Assembly (NCBI GenBank): GCA_036322855.1
Contig: AP027924.1
Coordinates: 1-64,000, forward strand
Length of the DNA stretch: 64,000 bases
Source: Improbicoccus pseudotrichonymphae
GTDB lineage: Bacteria > Bacillota > Clostridia > Oscillospirales > Acutalibacteraceae
Direction: 5' to 3'
Shown here: positions 33,371 through 43,238 of the stretch, in pieces
Layout of the letters: each line of letters starts with the position of its first letter
Position numbering within the stretch: position 1 is the first letter of the stretch
Position numbers and translations under genes: made by a program
The notes under the pieces: model-generated
What the model saw: the letters and a program-made list of their open reading frames with translations, nothing else
Told to the model about the DNA's origin: nothing
Database searches by the model: none

Positions 33371-35098
33371 ATGGGTATTTTCGAAGAAATATCAAAACGC
33401 CTTGGGTCCGGGCTTGTTCAAGGTGTAAACATGGGAATAAAAAAAATGGGAGAAGCTGTGATGTGGGAAAACTTCGTAAATGGCGAAATGATCCCACATT
33501 TTAAATCTAAAATAACAACAAATTTTAAAAAACTGGAATATTTTTATTTCTACTTGGTTCAATTAAAAAAAGCTATGAATTATAAGGATGGATACTCTGC
33601 GAATATTAAAATAGTTAAATCTTGTATCGAATATACCAAAAATGTTATAGAAAAATTGGTTTTTTTAAATAAAAAAAATGTTGTTGATGAAAAAAATTTT
33701 TTTAAAAAAATCGGAGTTCGTTTAAAACTAATAAAAAGTCAAAAGGAAAAACACAAATGTAATAAAAAATCATTTATAGATCTTACGAAAAAAAATTTTT
33801 ACAATTTTTTGCATCAAAATATAACAGAACTTTTTATTATTGATCAAGAAATAAAGAAGAGGTTTGGAAAAAAAATTGATAATTTTACTTTAGAAGATCT
33901 AGATGAGGTATTAAAGGAAACTTATTTTGCCGAAATAAGAAAATCTTTAACAAACGAAATCGAAACATATAATAAAGAAATTGGAAAATACAGAGATAAA
34001 AAAAAGGAAAACAATGCTTCGCCTATTGCAGGTAATAATCCAAATATTGTAAGCTCAAATGAAAAAAAGAAAATAATGGAACAATTCGAATCAATTACTT
34101 TTAAAAGCGGCGATTTAAAAGATTTGAGTGATGTGATTTTAAAGTATAGTACAACTAAAAGAGAGATAGAAATTACTAAGTATGAGTACAAGTGGCTTGT
34201 TACACTAAATAAAAAAGTAAAAAATAAAAAAGTAAAAGAAATAAAAGAAATAGATAATGGGCTAAAAAAGAAAATAGAGCCGGTCATTAATGATATTTTT
34301 TGTAAAGTTAAGGATTCTGAAAGTATAAACAAAGATGAAAAAGTTGAATATCTGAAATTCATAGAATCTTCAAAAGAATTTAAAAAATCAGATTTTAAAA
34401 GAGAAACTTTATCCCTATTGGAGAAAAGCGAAAAAGCAAGCGTGAATAATACCAAGAAAGAAGGTAAAAATAAAACCAAAGATATTAAAAAAGAACCTAG
34501 CTTCAAAGGAAAACTCAGTGCTTTGGTGAGTGAATACCCAGATTTGGTGGCTGCTGCAAAAAAAATTTTCGAAAAAGTCGAAGGAATATTATCAGAAAAT
34601 GATAAAAAATTAGAGAATGTCAAAAATACAGTATTTTGTGATTATCTGTTTGTTTATAAAACTTTTATCCCAAGTAAAAAGATCGATAATGTTTCCGATA
34701 TCAATTTAGCTGATTTAAAAAACATTTTGAATGACTATGCCAAAATAAGTAAAAAAAATCAAAATGGCAATAATAAAAATAATGATGAACCCCGAAATTT
34801 AAATTCAAGTCCAAACGAGGAAGAAAAAAAGTTAGAAAAAATAAAATTAGATATAAAAAACTACAAAGAGGAAAAGTCTAAAAAAATCAATGAAACTAAT
34901 AAAGAAATTTTATCAAATCTCAGCTATATTGAAAAAAATTTAGATATTTTCAAAAATATCGAACAAGACAGTAATGATTATCCTGAAAAACTTTTTGCCA
35001 AAATAACCCTTGGATGGCTTAAAGGTTTTATAAAAGAAAGAGAAGAAGTGTTGTCTAAGAAAAATAATAAAGAAAAAAATTCAAAACCAAGAAAATAA
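33371..35098 (+). CDS. Lysine-rich helical protein of unknown function
   Basis: A 575-residue protein that I do not recognise. It has no signal peptide or membrane span. It opens with an amphipathic segment MGIFEEISKRLGSGLVQGVN and then consists mostly of charged helices very rich in Lys, Glu and Asn, with several probable coiled coils (about 250-380 and 470-560). No catalytic motif is visible. The gene has a strong ribosome site (AGGAGGGG, 6 bases before ATG) and a TATAAT at 33324-33329, so it is likely expressed. It stands alone between the heat-shock operon and transposon debris. Candidate roles (structural or host-directed) are open. Confidence 0.75.
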   Translation: MGIFEEISKRLGSGLVQGVNMGIKKMGEAVMWENFVNGEMIPHFKSKITTNFKKLEYFYFYLVQLKKAMNYKDGYSANIKIVKSCIEYTKNVIEKLVFLNKKNVVDEKNFFKKIGVRLKLIKSQKEKHKCNKKSFIDLTKKNFYNFLHQNITELFIIDQEIKKRFGKKIDNFTLEDLDEVLKETYFAEIRKSLTNEIETYNKEIGKYRDKKKENNASPIAGNNPNIVSSNEKKKIMEQFESITFKSGDLKDLSDVILKYSTTKREIEITKYEYKWLVTLNKKVKNKKVKEIKEIDNGLKKKIEPVINDIFCKVKDSESINKDEKVEYLKFIESSKEFKKSDFKRETLSLLEKSEKASVNNTKKEGKNKTKDIKKEPSFKGKLSALVSEYPDLVAAAKKIFEKVEGILSENDKKLENVKNTVFCDYLFVYKTFIPSKKIDNVSDINLADLKNILNDYAKISKKNQNGNNKNNDEPRNLNSSPNEEEKKLEKIKLDIKNYKEEKSKKINETNKEILSNLSYIEKNLDIFKNIEQDSNDYPEKLFAKITLGWLKGFIKEREEVLSKKNNKEKNSKPRK

Positions 35099-35102
35099 AC
35101 CT

Positions 35103-35190
35103 GTTCTAAAGCTCGTTCTCGAGAAATAAAATATGATAAAATATAAGGTATGAAATAACGATTAAAGATTATAAGAAAAGTAGAAAATTT
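35103..35190 (+). repeat. Dispersed repeat R2, copy 1
   Basis: Resembles 58039-58125: AGCTCGTTC or AGCTTGTTC, AAATAAAAT, and then GATTATAAGAAAA or AATTATAAGAAAA at similar spacing. This may be the end of an unidentified insertion sequence. Confidence 0.45.
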
Positions 35191-35570
35191 GTTTTCAAAC
35201 AGAAAAACTCGCCTAAAATTAGAATGGGTGTAAACGGGGGCATTGCTAAATAAATATACATTACTATCTCGAAGGCATAAAATAGAGCGTTTACTAGGGA
35301 TAAACCACAATTCTGTAATAAATTGGGTCAAACAAGAATCAGAAAATTAAAAAAATGAGAAAAATAAAATCCAAAGAAGAAAAAAATAGAAGTTTTAGAA
35401 CTAAACGAATTAGTGGTTTAGAATCTTACAATTTAATAGATCCTAGTAAACATATCATTTGGATCAAGAATTTTGTGCAAAGTAACTATGCCAAACCAAA
35501 ACTGATTTAGGGAATAGTGTTGTGTTATAGCCGAAGTTTTTCCAAGTGGTAAAAAAGAGTACGGAAATAT
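35150..35570 (+). pseudogene. IS1-like transposase remnant
   Basis: Broken frames read ERLLGINHNSVINWVKQESE, the helix-turn-helix of IS1 InsA-type proteins. KSKEEKNRS, VLELNELVVESY and HIIWIKNFV come next, compatible with InsB. Many stops are present. The family call rests mainly on the helix-turn-helix. Confidence 0.4.
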
Positions 35571-35574
35571 GAAC

Positions 35575-35755
35575 GTATAACCAATAAAACTAAGAAAACA
35601 TGCATTAGAAGCGCTACATAAAAGACATACAAAAAACGGTGAAGTATTAGAGACATGGGAGAGAACTTAAGAAAGAGACATGATCACCAAAAGACAAACC
35701 ATTCAAAAAGCACAGCGTATAAAATAGACCTTGAAAATTGCTTACATATTGCATC
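35575..35755 (+). pseudogene. IS630-type transposase N-terminal fragment
   Basis: The bases around AAACTAAGAAAACATGCATT and the following GACATGGGAGAGAACTT match the fragment at 42474-42840 and the remnant at 7411. Frames are broken. Confidence 0.55.
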
Positions 35756-35756
35756 T

Positions 35757-35897
35757 ATTCTAAAACCGATTCCCTTTTGCAAATTTCATCGTCAATACAA
35801 TACTCGAAACTACTCACGCACAACTTTAGAACATTACGCGTTTCTGTGTTTCTCTTTTCTTGAAATCAGCAAAAGAGAATCGGTTTTAGGACAGGTC
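35757..35897. repeat. Palindromic repeat R1, copy c
   Basis: The right end is complete (GAATCGGTTTTAGGACAGGTC followed by TA), and the left arm has CTAAAACCGATTC and TTTTGCAAATTTCATCGTCA. The centre contains GCGTTTCTGTGTTTCTC, also seen at 37510-37652. Confidence 0.75.
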
Positions 35898-36049
35898 TAC
35901 CAAATCCCAGTATTTTAACTACTCCTAAATCACTCAAATTCCACCATAGTTGTATATATGTCTAAACGCGCTTTTTTCTTGAAGACCTTAGAAGTTAGGT
36001 GCACAGGGGGATACATTGCAAGCTTCGCGTCTATAAACTCCTGGATTCT

Positions 36050-36245
36050 ACTTCAGTGTAATCGTGTTTATCTTGTCTTTTTGTTTCGACACATTTTGGG
36101 CATTTTACATTTTTCACCTCTTAGTCATACTATCCCACATATTTTTTTTGGGGCACACTATCATCCTATCTATCATATCTGTGCAGACTCTGACAAATCA
36201 ACCATCTGTTTTTAATGCTGTATTCGAAACTAAAGATTTTGTAGG
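36050..36245 (-). pseudogene. IS1-like zinc-finger fragment
   Basis: The minus strand encodes NVKCPKCVETKRQDKH, a CxxC finger like those of IS1 InsA proteins, also seen at 47560 and 61070. No intact frame is present. The remaining bases between 35900 and 36050 show nothing recognisable. Confidence 0.4.
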
Positions 36246-37463
36246 TTAAAAAATTTTAATTTTATACCAAAAGTTTGTAATTTTATACCAAAAGTTTGTA
36301 AGTGATTCTTTTATTTTTCTCCAGAAGTTTGCTTTTTTGCTTTTTGGAATGTTCGAGCTTGCTGTTATTAGGTTTTCTCCTATAACATTATCATCATGAT
36401 AGTAAATTATTTTACCTATTAATTGCCCTTTGGTAACGGGGGCTCCGATTTTTTCTGGCAAAATTATCTTCTTTGATATTTCTGAATCTTTTATATCCAA
36501 TTTAAAATTTTTTGAAAAAGACGTCGAAACTATACAACTCAGATTTTCCAGTGTTCCGCCGACAACTTTTACATTAATTCTCATTTTTTTCTCATCAAAC
36601 TTTTTATTTATTACATTTTTAAAACCATATTCATAAAGCATGATATGATCCATCCAGTCATTTGGCGCATCTAACGTTGTCGCTACTAGTTCAACATTGT
36701 CCTTTTTTGCATACGAAACCAAACATCTTCCGGCACGCTTTGTATAACCTGTTTTTATTCCCAAACAATATTCGTAAATATTTAATAATTTATTATGATT
36801 TCTCAAAAATAATCTTCTGTGATTGTTCCATAAAACATTGTTTAAAAAAATCGTTTCTTTTCTCTTTTGAACTATTTCCGCAAATTTTTTGTTTTTCATT
36901 GCATATGCTCCTAGAATAGCCATATCATATGCGCTACTGTGATGATCTCCATGATCCAAACCCGAAGGAGTAAAAAAACATGTATCTTTCATGCCTATAT
37001 CTTCTGCTTTTGAATTCATTAAATTAACAAATTCATCTTTGTTTCCTGATATGCATATGGCAGCGGTATTTGCCGCATCATTCCCCGAAGGCAACATCAT
37101 TCCAATTACCAATTGTAATAAATTTAAAACGTCTCCCACTTTAAGTCCCATTGATGAACCTTCGACATTAATCATATCCTGCTTAATTTCTATACTTTGG
37201 TTTCCATTCGCTTCTATGTGCTGTAAGGAAATAATAGAAGTCATTATCTTGGTAGTGCTGGCCATAGGTAAGTGCATGTGCGGGTTTTTTTCCCAAACTA
37301 TGTCGCCTGAGTCTGCGCAAATTAAAACTGCGGATTTTGCAGAAATATAAATTTTACTTTCTGATTCTATTGTTATGTTTTCAAAATTTAAAAAAAACAA
37401 AATAAATGTAATTTTAATATATTTTTTAAATTTAGAATAAATACTAATTTTAAGTCCTCCCAA
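36246..37463 (-). CDS. D-alanyl-D-alanine carboxypeptidase (S11, DacF/PBP5-like)
   Basis: Trims the terminal D-Ala from peptidoglycan stems outside the membrane. After an N-terminal hydrophobic segment (about 18-30) the three active-site motifs are clear: STTK (69-72), SGN (126-128) and KTG in LGIKTGYT. The C-terminal domain ends in a short repeat NFWYKITNFWYKI. At 405 residues it has the normal length. The open frame begins at TTG 37463, but its GGAGG lies just inside, six bases before an in-frame ATT at 37448; the true start is therefore uncertain and may be non-standard. The sporulation context makes a DacF-type role possible. Confidence 0.9.
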   Translation of the reverse strand: MGGLKISIYSKFKKYIKITFILFFLNFENITIESESKIYISAKSAVLICADSGDIVWEKNPHMHLPMASTTKIMTSIISLQHIEANGNQSIEIKQDMINVEGSSMGLKVGDVLNLLQLVIGMMLPSGNDAANTAAICISGNKDEFVNLMNSKAEDIGMKDTCFFTPSGLDHGDHHSSAYDMAILGAYAMKNKKFAEIVQKRKETIFLNNVLWNNHRRLFLRNHNKLLNIYEYCLGIKTGYTKRAGRCLVSYAKKDNVELVATTLDAPNDWMDHIMLYEYGFKNVINKKFDEKKMRINVKVVGGTLENLSCIVSTSFSKNFKLDIKDSEISKKIILPEKIGAPVTKGQLIGKIIYYHDDNVIGENLITASSNIPKSKKANFWRKIKESLTNFWYKITNFWYKIKIF

Positions 37464-37509
37464 AAGATATCTTTTAAATTCTATGTTTGTGTTAATCGAA
37501 TAAGTATTA

Positions 37510-37652
37510 GACCTGTCCTATAAATTGAATTATTTTTGCAAATTTCATCGTCAACGTGGCACTCGAAACTGCTCACATACAACTAGTATGCTAGGCGTTT
37601 CTGTGCTCCTCTTTCTTCGAAATTTACAAAAACAATTCAGTTTTGGCGAATC
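37510..37652. repeat. Palindromic repeat R1, copy d
   Basis: The left end GACCTGTCCTATAAATTGAA is preceded by TA. The right end AATTCAGTTTTGGCGAATC is followed by TA. The roughly 143-bp element has no coding frame and contains GCGTTTCTGTGCTCCTC. Confidence 0.75.
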
Positions 37653-37702
37653 TATTTAATAATGATATTTACTTTTACAGAAAACAATGTATGATTTTTC
37701 CT

Positions 37703-38052
37703 CAGAGTGTGCTGAATTACTACGCAATGCAAAGCGAAAGCGGCTATTGTGAGGAAAGTCCGAGCTCCTTAAAGTATAATAACGGCTAACGGCCGCCGAG
37801 GGTAACCTTAGGGAAAGTGCGACAGAAAGTAACCGCCTTATATTTTATAAGGCAAGGGTGCAAAGGCGAGGTAAGAGCTCACCGGTATTCAGGAGACTGA
37901 ATAGCCACGTAAACCCTATTAGGAGCAACATCGTGATGCATCGGAAAAACGATTACTTTATCGTGATGCAGGGATGGCAGTGAGCTAACTGGTAACAGTT
38001 AGCCAAGATAGATGGTAATTTTTAACAGAATTCGGCTTACAGGCACACTCTA
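37703..38052 (+). ncRNA. rnpB: RNase P RNA (type A)
   Basis: The catalytic RNA that matures tRNA 5' ends. Conserved blocks appear in order: GAGGAAAGTCCGAGCTCC, GCCGCCGAGGGTAACC, GGGAAAGTGCGACAGAAA, GGGTGCAAAGGCGAGGTAAG, GTAAACCC, AAGATAGATGG and ACAGAATTCGGCTTACAGG. The terminal helix P1 is formed by GAGTGTGC near 37705 and GCACACTC at 38043-38050. The layout is the ancestral type A rather than the Bacillus type B, as in most Clostridia. Confidence 0.97.
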
Positions 38053-38075
38053 CAAACTAAACAAAGTGGTGTTTA

Positions 38076-38654
38076 ATGAAAGTTTTGGTTGAAACCTCTG
38101 CACGGCATGTGCATCTTTCGCATGAAGCTTTAGAGAGTCTTTTCGGGAAAAACTATGAGCTTAATCTTAAACGCAAACTTAGTCAGCCGAATCAATTTTT
38201 AAGTGAAGAAAAAGTTGATTTGTTTGTTGGCTCTTTGTTTATAAAAAATGTTTCTGTTTTAGGGCCTTTAAGAAACGAATGCCAAGCAGAAATTTCTTTG
38301 ACAGATGCCAGAAAGTTAAAGGCGAATATTAAAATACGAGAATCCGGACGGTTAGAAGATACAACAGGGTTTGTTTTAAAAGGCCCTAATGGTGAATTCT
38401 CACAAAATTACGGTTTAATAGCCGCAAAAAGACATATTCATATGTCTCCCGAAGATTTGAAAGAGTTTCAAATTAAAAATTCTGATAACATATGTAGACT
38501 CAAAATAAAAAATTGCGAAAGAAGTTTAATTTTCGGTGACGTTGTGGTAAGAATCAGCGAAAAATTTAAATTAGCGGCTCACATAGATACAGATGAAGCT
38601 AATGCAGCTGGTTTAGATGGCCCGGTTTGTTTCGGAGAAATCTTAAATTATTAA
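38076..38654 (+). CDS. pduL: PduL-type phosphate acyltransferase
   Basis: Interconverts acyl-CoA and acyl phosphate; outside microcompartment operons it serves as the phosphotransacetylase for acetate formation. The 192-residue protein has the duplicated PduL layout with two histidine motifs, SARHVHLS near the start and KRHIHMSPED in the middle. GPLRNECQAEISLTDAR and HIDTDEANAAG are further hallmark segments. No microcompartment genes or N-terminal targeting peptide are present, so a role in fermentation is likely. No acetate kinase is in the window. Confidence 0.9.
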   Translation: MKVLVETSARHVHLSHEALESLFGKNYELNLKRKLSQPNQFLSEEKVDLFVGSLFIKNVSVLGPLRNECQAEISLTDARKLKANIKIRESGRLEDTTGFVLKGPNGEFSQNYGLIAAKRHIHMSPEDLKEFQIKNSDNICRLKIKNCERSLIFGDVVVRISEKFKLAAHIDTDEANAAGLDGPVCFGEILNY

Positions 38655-38749
38655 TTGTTTTGATAATTGAACTATTTATTGGAAAAATAAGAGATAATGT
38701 GTTACAATAACGAAAATGTGTTGAATTTTATTTTCGGAGTGGCTTGTTC

Positions 38750-41152
38750 TTGGATTTGGTTTTAGAATATAGAAATTTAAAAAGGAATTTTTTGGAATCT
38801 GAATTTAGTCATTTGAACAAAGAACAGAAAGAGGCTGTTTTCCGTGTAAAAGGTCAGGTTATGGTTGTAGCCGGGGCTGGAAGCGGTAAAACAACGGTGA
38901 TAATTAATCGTATTTTAAATATGCTTTCGTACGGTAATTTGTATCTGGATGAAAGTGTACCTAAGGGTTTAAATCATAAATTAATATATAAGATGGAAAA
39001 TGTTTTCGAGGATAAGGAAAAAATCGAAGAAATTAAAGAAATCGAAATCGATAAGATAAATCCTGAAAATATTTTGGCCATAACGTTTACGAACAAATCC
39101 GCTAAAGAACTTCAGATAAGACTCGAAGCAAAAATGGGCAAACAAGCAAAAGACGTTTTAGCAAGTACGTTTCATTCTTTTTGTGTAAGAATTTTAAGAC
39201 AACATGCGGAAAAAATTGGTTTTTCTAATGATTTCACAATATATGACACGGAAGACACTCGAAAAATGATAAAAGAATGTCAGAGAGATTTGGGAATAGA
39301 CGATAAAGTATTTCCCATTAAAAATAATATGAGTGCAATTTCAAAAGCAAAGGATGAGTTGGTTTCACATGAGGACTTCAAAGAAAGGCATCAGACTGAT
39401 TTTAAATTCTTGCAAGTTTCTCAAATTTATGAAATGTATCAAACTCGTATAAAATATGCCAATGCTATGGATTTTGATGACCTAATTTTTAATACTGTGT
39501 TGCTTTTCAACAGTAAACCGGAGGTTTTGAAATTCTATCAGGATAAATTCAAGTATGTAATGGTCGACGAATATCAAGATACAAATTATGCCCAGCACGT
39601 TCTTGTGAGTAAATTAATAGGCAAAAACGGCAATCTTTGTATAGTCGGTGATGATGATCAAAGCATATACAAGTTTAGAGGCGCAGTTGTAGAAAACATG
39701 CTTGACTTTGAAAAACAATACGAAAATGCACATGTTATCAGGCTAGAGCAAAATTATCGTTCTACCAAAAACATACTTATCGCCGCAAATTCTATAATAT
39801 CCAATAATTCAGGGAGAAAAGAAAAGGTACTTTGGACCGATAATCCTAAGGGTAACAAAATTAAGCTCCACACAGCTTTCAGTGAACATGATGAAGTCAA
39901 TGTCATCGTTAACGAGATTAAAAAGCGAATATCTCTCGGCGCGAATTATTCAGATTTTGCAGTTTTGTATAGAATGAGCTCACAATCGAATGTTATTGAG
40001 CGGATATTTTCCAAAAGCGGAATTCCTTATAAGATGTTGGGTGGAGTTAGGTTTTTTGAAAGAAAAGAAGTGAAAGATTTAATTTCATATTTCAACGTGA
40101 TCAATAACACAGGCGATGAAATTAGATTGAGACGTATAATAAATCGCCCAAAGCGTTCCATGGGTGATCGTACCATAAATTTGATCACTTCTTTAGCACG
40201 TGAAAATAACAAAACTATGTACGATGTGATGAAAGATTTTCAGTCATATCCGGATTTAAACAGGTGTTGTGTTAAAATAACGGAATTTTTGAATGTTATG
40301 GAATCTTTGATTAAAAGTTATAAAAAAGGAAGTTCATTGGTAGATTTGTATCATGAAATTCTGGATAGAACGAAATATATTGATTTTTTACAACAGGAAA
40401 ATGATGAAGTAGATAATAGGGTTTCAAATATTAAAGAGTTGGCAAGTGCGGTAGCTAGGTATGAGAAAGAAAGTGAAAATCCGTCGTTGTCGGGATTTTT
40501 GGAAGAGGTATCCCTTGAACCGGATAAAAACGTTGATGGTAACAAAAAAAATGCAACCGGAGAGGTGGTTTTAGCAACCATACATGCATCAAAAGGTCTT
40601 GAATTTCCGGTGGTCTTTTTACCGGGATTTGAAGAAGAAATCTTCCCGGGGATTCATTGCAATTTTCAACCGGAAGACGTGGAAGAAGAGCGTCGCCTTG
40701 CCTATGTTGCGGCAACAAGAGCTAAAAACGAACTATTTATTTTGTGTGCAACAAGTAGGATGATTTTCGGGAGCACATCTCACAACAGACCTTCGCGATT
40801 TTTGAGCGAAATTCCCGAAGAAATAATCGTCAGAACTAAATCGCAAGAGTGGACTAAAGTTGAAAATGAAGAAAAGACATCTTCTTCATATGATATAAGG
40901 GTTAAATCTGTTATAAGTGCCAGAAATTTCGGTGTTGCTTCTAATTCTATAATTTCTCAAAATATGGAAGATCTTAAAAGAGACGTCTTTTCTCCCGGCG
41001 AGGACATAATTCACGAAGTTTTAGGGCGCGGAAAGATAATTTCAGTCGTCCCGAAAGAGATGGATTCTTTGCTCGAAATTGATTTTGAAAAATTCGGCAC
41101 AAAGAGAATTTTTTCCAGATTTGCGAAATTAAGAAGAGAATCGCTCCGGTAG
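38750..41152 (+). CDS. pcrA: ATP-dependent 3'-5' DNA helicase PcrA/UvrD
   Basis: Superfamily 1A helicase for repair and for clearing replication blocks. Motif Q/I is LNKEQKEAV and VVAGAGSGKTT, motif Ia is LAITFTNKSAKE, motif II is MVDEYQDTN, and motif III is CIVGDDDQSIYKFRGA. Motif IV has LEQNYRST, V is TIHASKGLEFPVVFL and VI is EERRLAYVAATRAK. The C-terminus DIIHEVLGRGKIISV fits the PcrA Tudor-like end. The start is TTG at 38750, seven bases after GGAGTGG; an alternative TTG lies six bases upstream. The protein is 800 residues. Confidence 0.95.
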   Translation: MDLVLEYRNLKRNFLESEFSHLNKEQKEAVFRVKGQVMVVAGAGSGKTTVIINRILNMLSYGNLYLDESVPKGLNHKLIYKMENVFEDKEKIEEIKEIEIDKINPENILAITFTNKSAKELQIRLEAKMGKQAKDVLASTFHSFCVRILRQHAEKIGFSNDFTIYDTEDTRKMIKECQRDLGIDDKVFPIKNNMSAISKAKDELVSHEDFKERHQTDFKFLQVSQIYEMYQTRIKYANAMDFDDLIFNTVLLFNSKPEVLKFYQDKFKYVMVDEYQDTNYAQHVLVSKLIGKNGNLCIVGDDDQSIYKFRGAVVENMLDFEKQYENAHVIRLEQNYRSTKNILIAANSIISNNSGRKEKVLWTDNPKGNKIKLHTAFSEHDEVNVIVNEIKKRISLGANYSDFAVLYRMSSQSNVIERIFSKSGIPYKMLGGVRFFERKEVKDLISYFNVINNTGDEIRLRRIINRPKRSMGDRTINLITSLARENNKTMYDVMKDFQSYPDLNRCCVKITEFLNVMESLIKSYKKGSSLVDLYHEILDRTKYIDFLQQENDEVDNRVSNIKELASAVARYEKESENPSLSGFLEEVSLEPDKNVDGNKKNATGEVVLATIHASKGLEFPVVFLPGFEEEIFPGIHCNFQPEDVEEERRLAYVAATRAKNELFILCATSRMIFGSTSHNRPSRFLSEIPEEIIVRTKSQEWTKVENEEKTSSSYDIRVKSVISARNFGVASNSIISQNMEDLKRDVFSPGEDIIHEVLGRGKIISVVPKEMDSLLEIDFEKFGTKRIFSRFAKLRRESLR

Positions 41153-41207
41153 TTAATCCTAATTATTATGGTGTTACTTGGTAAATTTTTTCAAAAGAGT
41201 TCACAAT

Positions 41208-42305
41208 ATGTTTGCCGTATCGGATAAGGTTATTTGGTCTTTATTATCGGCAATATTGCTTTATAGTTTGTTACTTATAAAAAGTGCTTCAAGAACTTCC
41301 GGAGAAACATTTTATAGATCGCAATTATTAGCCTTGGTTTTAGGTCTAGCGGTTATGGTTTTTGCGGTTTTTTTTGACTATGAATCTTTGATTGAAAATT
41401 GGAAATTTACGTCTGCTTTATGTGTGTTTTTGATGGTATTTTCGTTAATTTTCGGAATAAACATAAAAGGCATATCCGGAGTTAATGCCAGGGCATGGAT
41501 TAAAATTCCAAACGGCCCCACATTTCAACCGTCGGAACTTGCGAAAATAGGCTTTATATTGACATTTTCGAAGCATTTACATTTTTTAAAAAGTAAAAAT
41601 ATTTTAGACAAACCGATAAATTTAGTTTGCCTTTTGGGGCATGTTTTAGTTCCCGTTTTACTAACTCATTTTCAAGGGGATGACGGTGCAGCCGTTATTT
41701 TTATTTTTATTTTTATTTTTATGGCATTTATTTCCGGTATTAAAATGAGATATTTTTTATATTTAGTAACTATTTTTACATTGTCCGTGCCATTATTGTG
41801 GAAATATGTTTTGATGCCATATCAGAAAAACAGAATAATAAATCAGTTAAATCCTGAAAACGATCCATTAGGCGTAGGTTTTCAACAAATTCAGGCGAAA
41901 TTATCAATTGGCTCCGGAGGCTTTTTCGGGAAAGGCATATTCAAAGGAGACCGTGTATTCGATAGGGTTGTGCCTGTTCAGGAAAGTGATTTTATTTTAT
42001 CGGTTGCTGGCGAAGAACTTGGGTTCGCAGGTTGTTTTTTGATAATTGTATTAATAAGTTGCCTTGTATGTCGCATTTTTTATATAACGAAAAATTGTGC
42101 GAAAATTTCTGGGATTTATATATGTTTTGGAATAATCTCCTTAATTGTTTCACAAACAATTTTTAATATCGGCATGTGTTTAAGTTTACTTCCTACAGTT
42201 GGTGTAACGCTTCCGTTCTTCAGTGCCGGAGGTTCTTCCTTATTTTGTTTGCTTTTAAGCATGGGAATAATTCAAAACATATATATAAAGTCCAATAATC
42301 CTTGA
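41208..42305 (+). CDS. rodA: SEDS-family peptidoglycan glycosyltransferase RodA
   Basis: A polytopic membrane enzyme that polymerises lipid II in cell-wall elongation. About ten hydrophobic segments are present. Diagnostic segments are NARAWIKIPNGPTFQPSELA, LTHFQGDDGAAVIF (with the catalytic-type Asp region), QESDFILSVAGEELGF and LPFFSAGGSSL. ATG at 41208 has AAAAGAG eight bases upstream and gives 365 residues; the frame is open to a TTG at 41178 without a good ribosome site. RodA is preferred over FtsW or SpoVE by overall similarity, but SpoVE is possible in a spore former. Confidence 0.88.
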   Translation: MFAVSDKVIWSLLSAILLYSLLLIKSASRTSGETFYRSQLLALVLGLAVMVFAVFFDYESLIENWKFTSALCVFLMVFSLIFGINIKGISGVNARAWIKIPNGPTFQPSELAKIGFILTFSKHLHFLKSKNILDKPINLVCLLGHVLVPVLLTHFQGDDGAAVIFIFIFIFMAFISGIKMRYFLYLVTIFTLSVPLLWKYVLMPYQKNRIINQLNPENDPLGVGFQQIQAKLSIGSGGFFGKGIFKGDRVFDRVVPVQESDFILSVAGEELGFAGCFLIIVLISCLVCRIFYITKNCAKISGIYICFGIISLIVSQTIFNIGMCLSLLPTVGVTLPFFSAGGSSLFCLLLSMGIIQNIYIKSNNP

Positions 42306-42473
42306 AAACGTTTTTCCAATAGAATCTCTTTGAGAACTATACCCTGCCCCATTGGGAAAATTAAATAAACTTTGGTAGATCAAAAAATAATACAAAAATC
42401 AAACATCTGTTGCCGATATAAAGAGGTAACTTATAATCAAGTTTTTTTCAAAAAGTAAACAATTATGGTACAA

Positions 42474-42838
42474 TGACGAAACAAATTCATATTCCAATAA
42501 AATTAAGAAAACATGCATTAAAAGCACTAAGTAATGGACATGCGAGAGCGGAAATAAATGAAATGTTGGGACTCGGCGTCCGCACATCCTCAGATCATGG
42601 GAAAAACTCGAGGAAGAGACAGGGCCACTAAAAGACAGAGTATCGAAACATACATAGATCGTGGAAAAAATTGCTTACATATTATTACAGGGAAAATCCT
42701 TACATTACAAACACAGAAACAACACAATAGCCTTTGGTTGCAATATTTCAGGAATGAAGCATGCAAAAAGCTGCAAGAATCACACAAAACACAATTTGTT
42801 ATAGAAAGAGACGAGTAAAAAAGAAAAGAATTTATAAA
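42474..42838 (+). pseudogene. IS630-type transposase N-terminal remnant
   Basis: ATG at 42474 opens TKQIHIPIKLRKHALKALSN followed by GHARAEINEMLGLGVRT, a typical IS630 helix-turn-helix. The frame then degrades: later bases match the 7229-7411 remnant in shifting frames (CWDSAS, EEETGPLKD-like). No DDE domain follows before the neighbouring IS at 42846. Confidence 0.65.
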
Positions 42839-42896
42839 ATAACTAGAGCCTGTTCCCACTAAAAAAAAATAAACAAAAAATACTATAATAAAATAG

Positions 42897-43238
42897 ATGG
42901 AAATAACAGAAGAAGGATATGAAAAAATTAAAAATTTATTGCCTGTACAAAGAGGTAATGTGGCAGTAAACAATCTGGTGTTTATAAATGCATTACTGTA
43001 TATCTGTGAAAACGGCTGTAAATGGAGGAAACTGCCGTCTGAATTTGGAAATTGGCACGTGATATACAAGCGTTTTAGGCGTTGGGTTGAGGTCGGTATT
43101 ATTGAAAAATTATTTAGAGAATTGCACGTACAAAATGTTCTTAAACTTAATCCTGAGGCTTTATTTATGGATTCTAGAAGCGTCAAAGTACACCCCCAGA
43201 CGCTGTGGGGCTTTAAAAAAACGGAAAACAAGCCATAG
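42897..43238 (+). CDS. IS5-family transposase, first frame
   Basis: The N-terminal frame of the transposase, 113 residues. It has the DUF4096-type N-terminal domain (LVFINALLYICENGCKWRKL, FGNWHVIYKRFRRW) and ALFMDSRSVKVHP with the first catalytic Asp region. In families like IS427 the second frame is reached by a -1 shift on an A-rich heptamer. Here TTTAAAAAAACGG lies at the right place, and in the -1 frame the protein continues KNGKQAIGRSKGELTTKVH. Confidence 0.8.
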   Translation: MEITEEGYEKIKNLLPVQRGNVAVNNLVFINALLYICENGCKWRKLPSEFGNWHVIYKRFRRWVEVGIIEKLFRELHVQNVLKLNPEALFMDSRSVKVHPQTLWGFKKTENKP

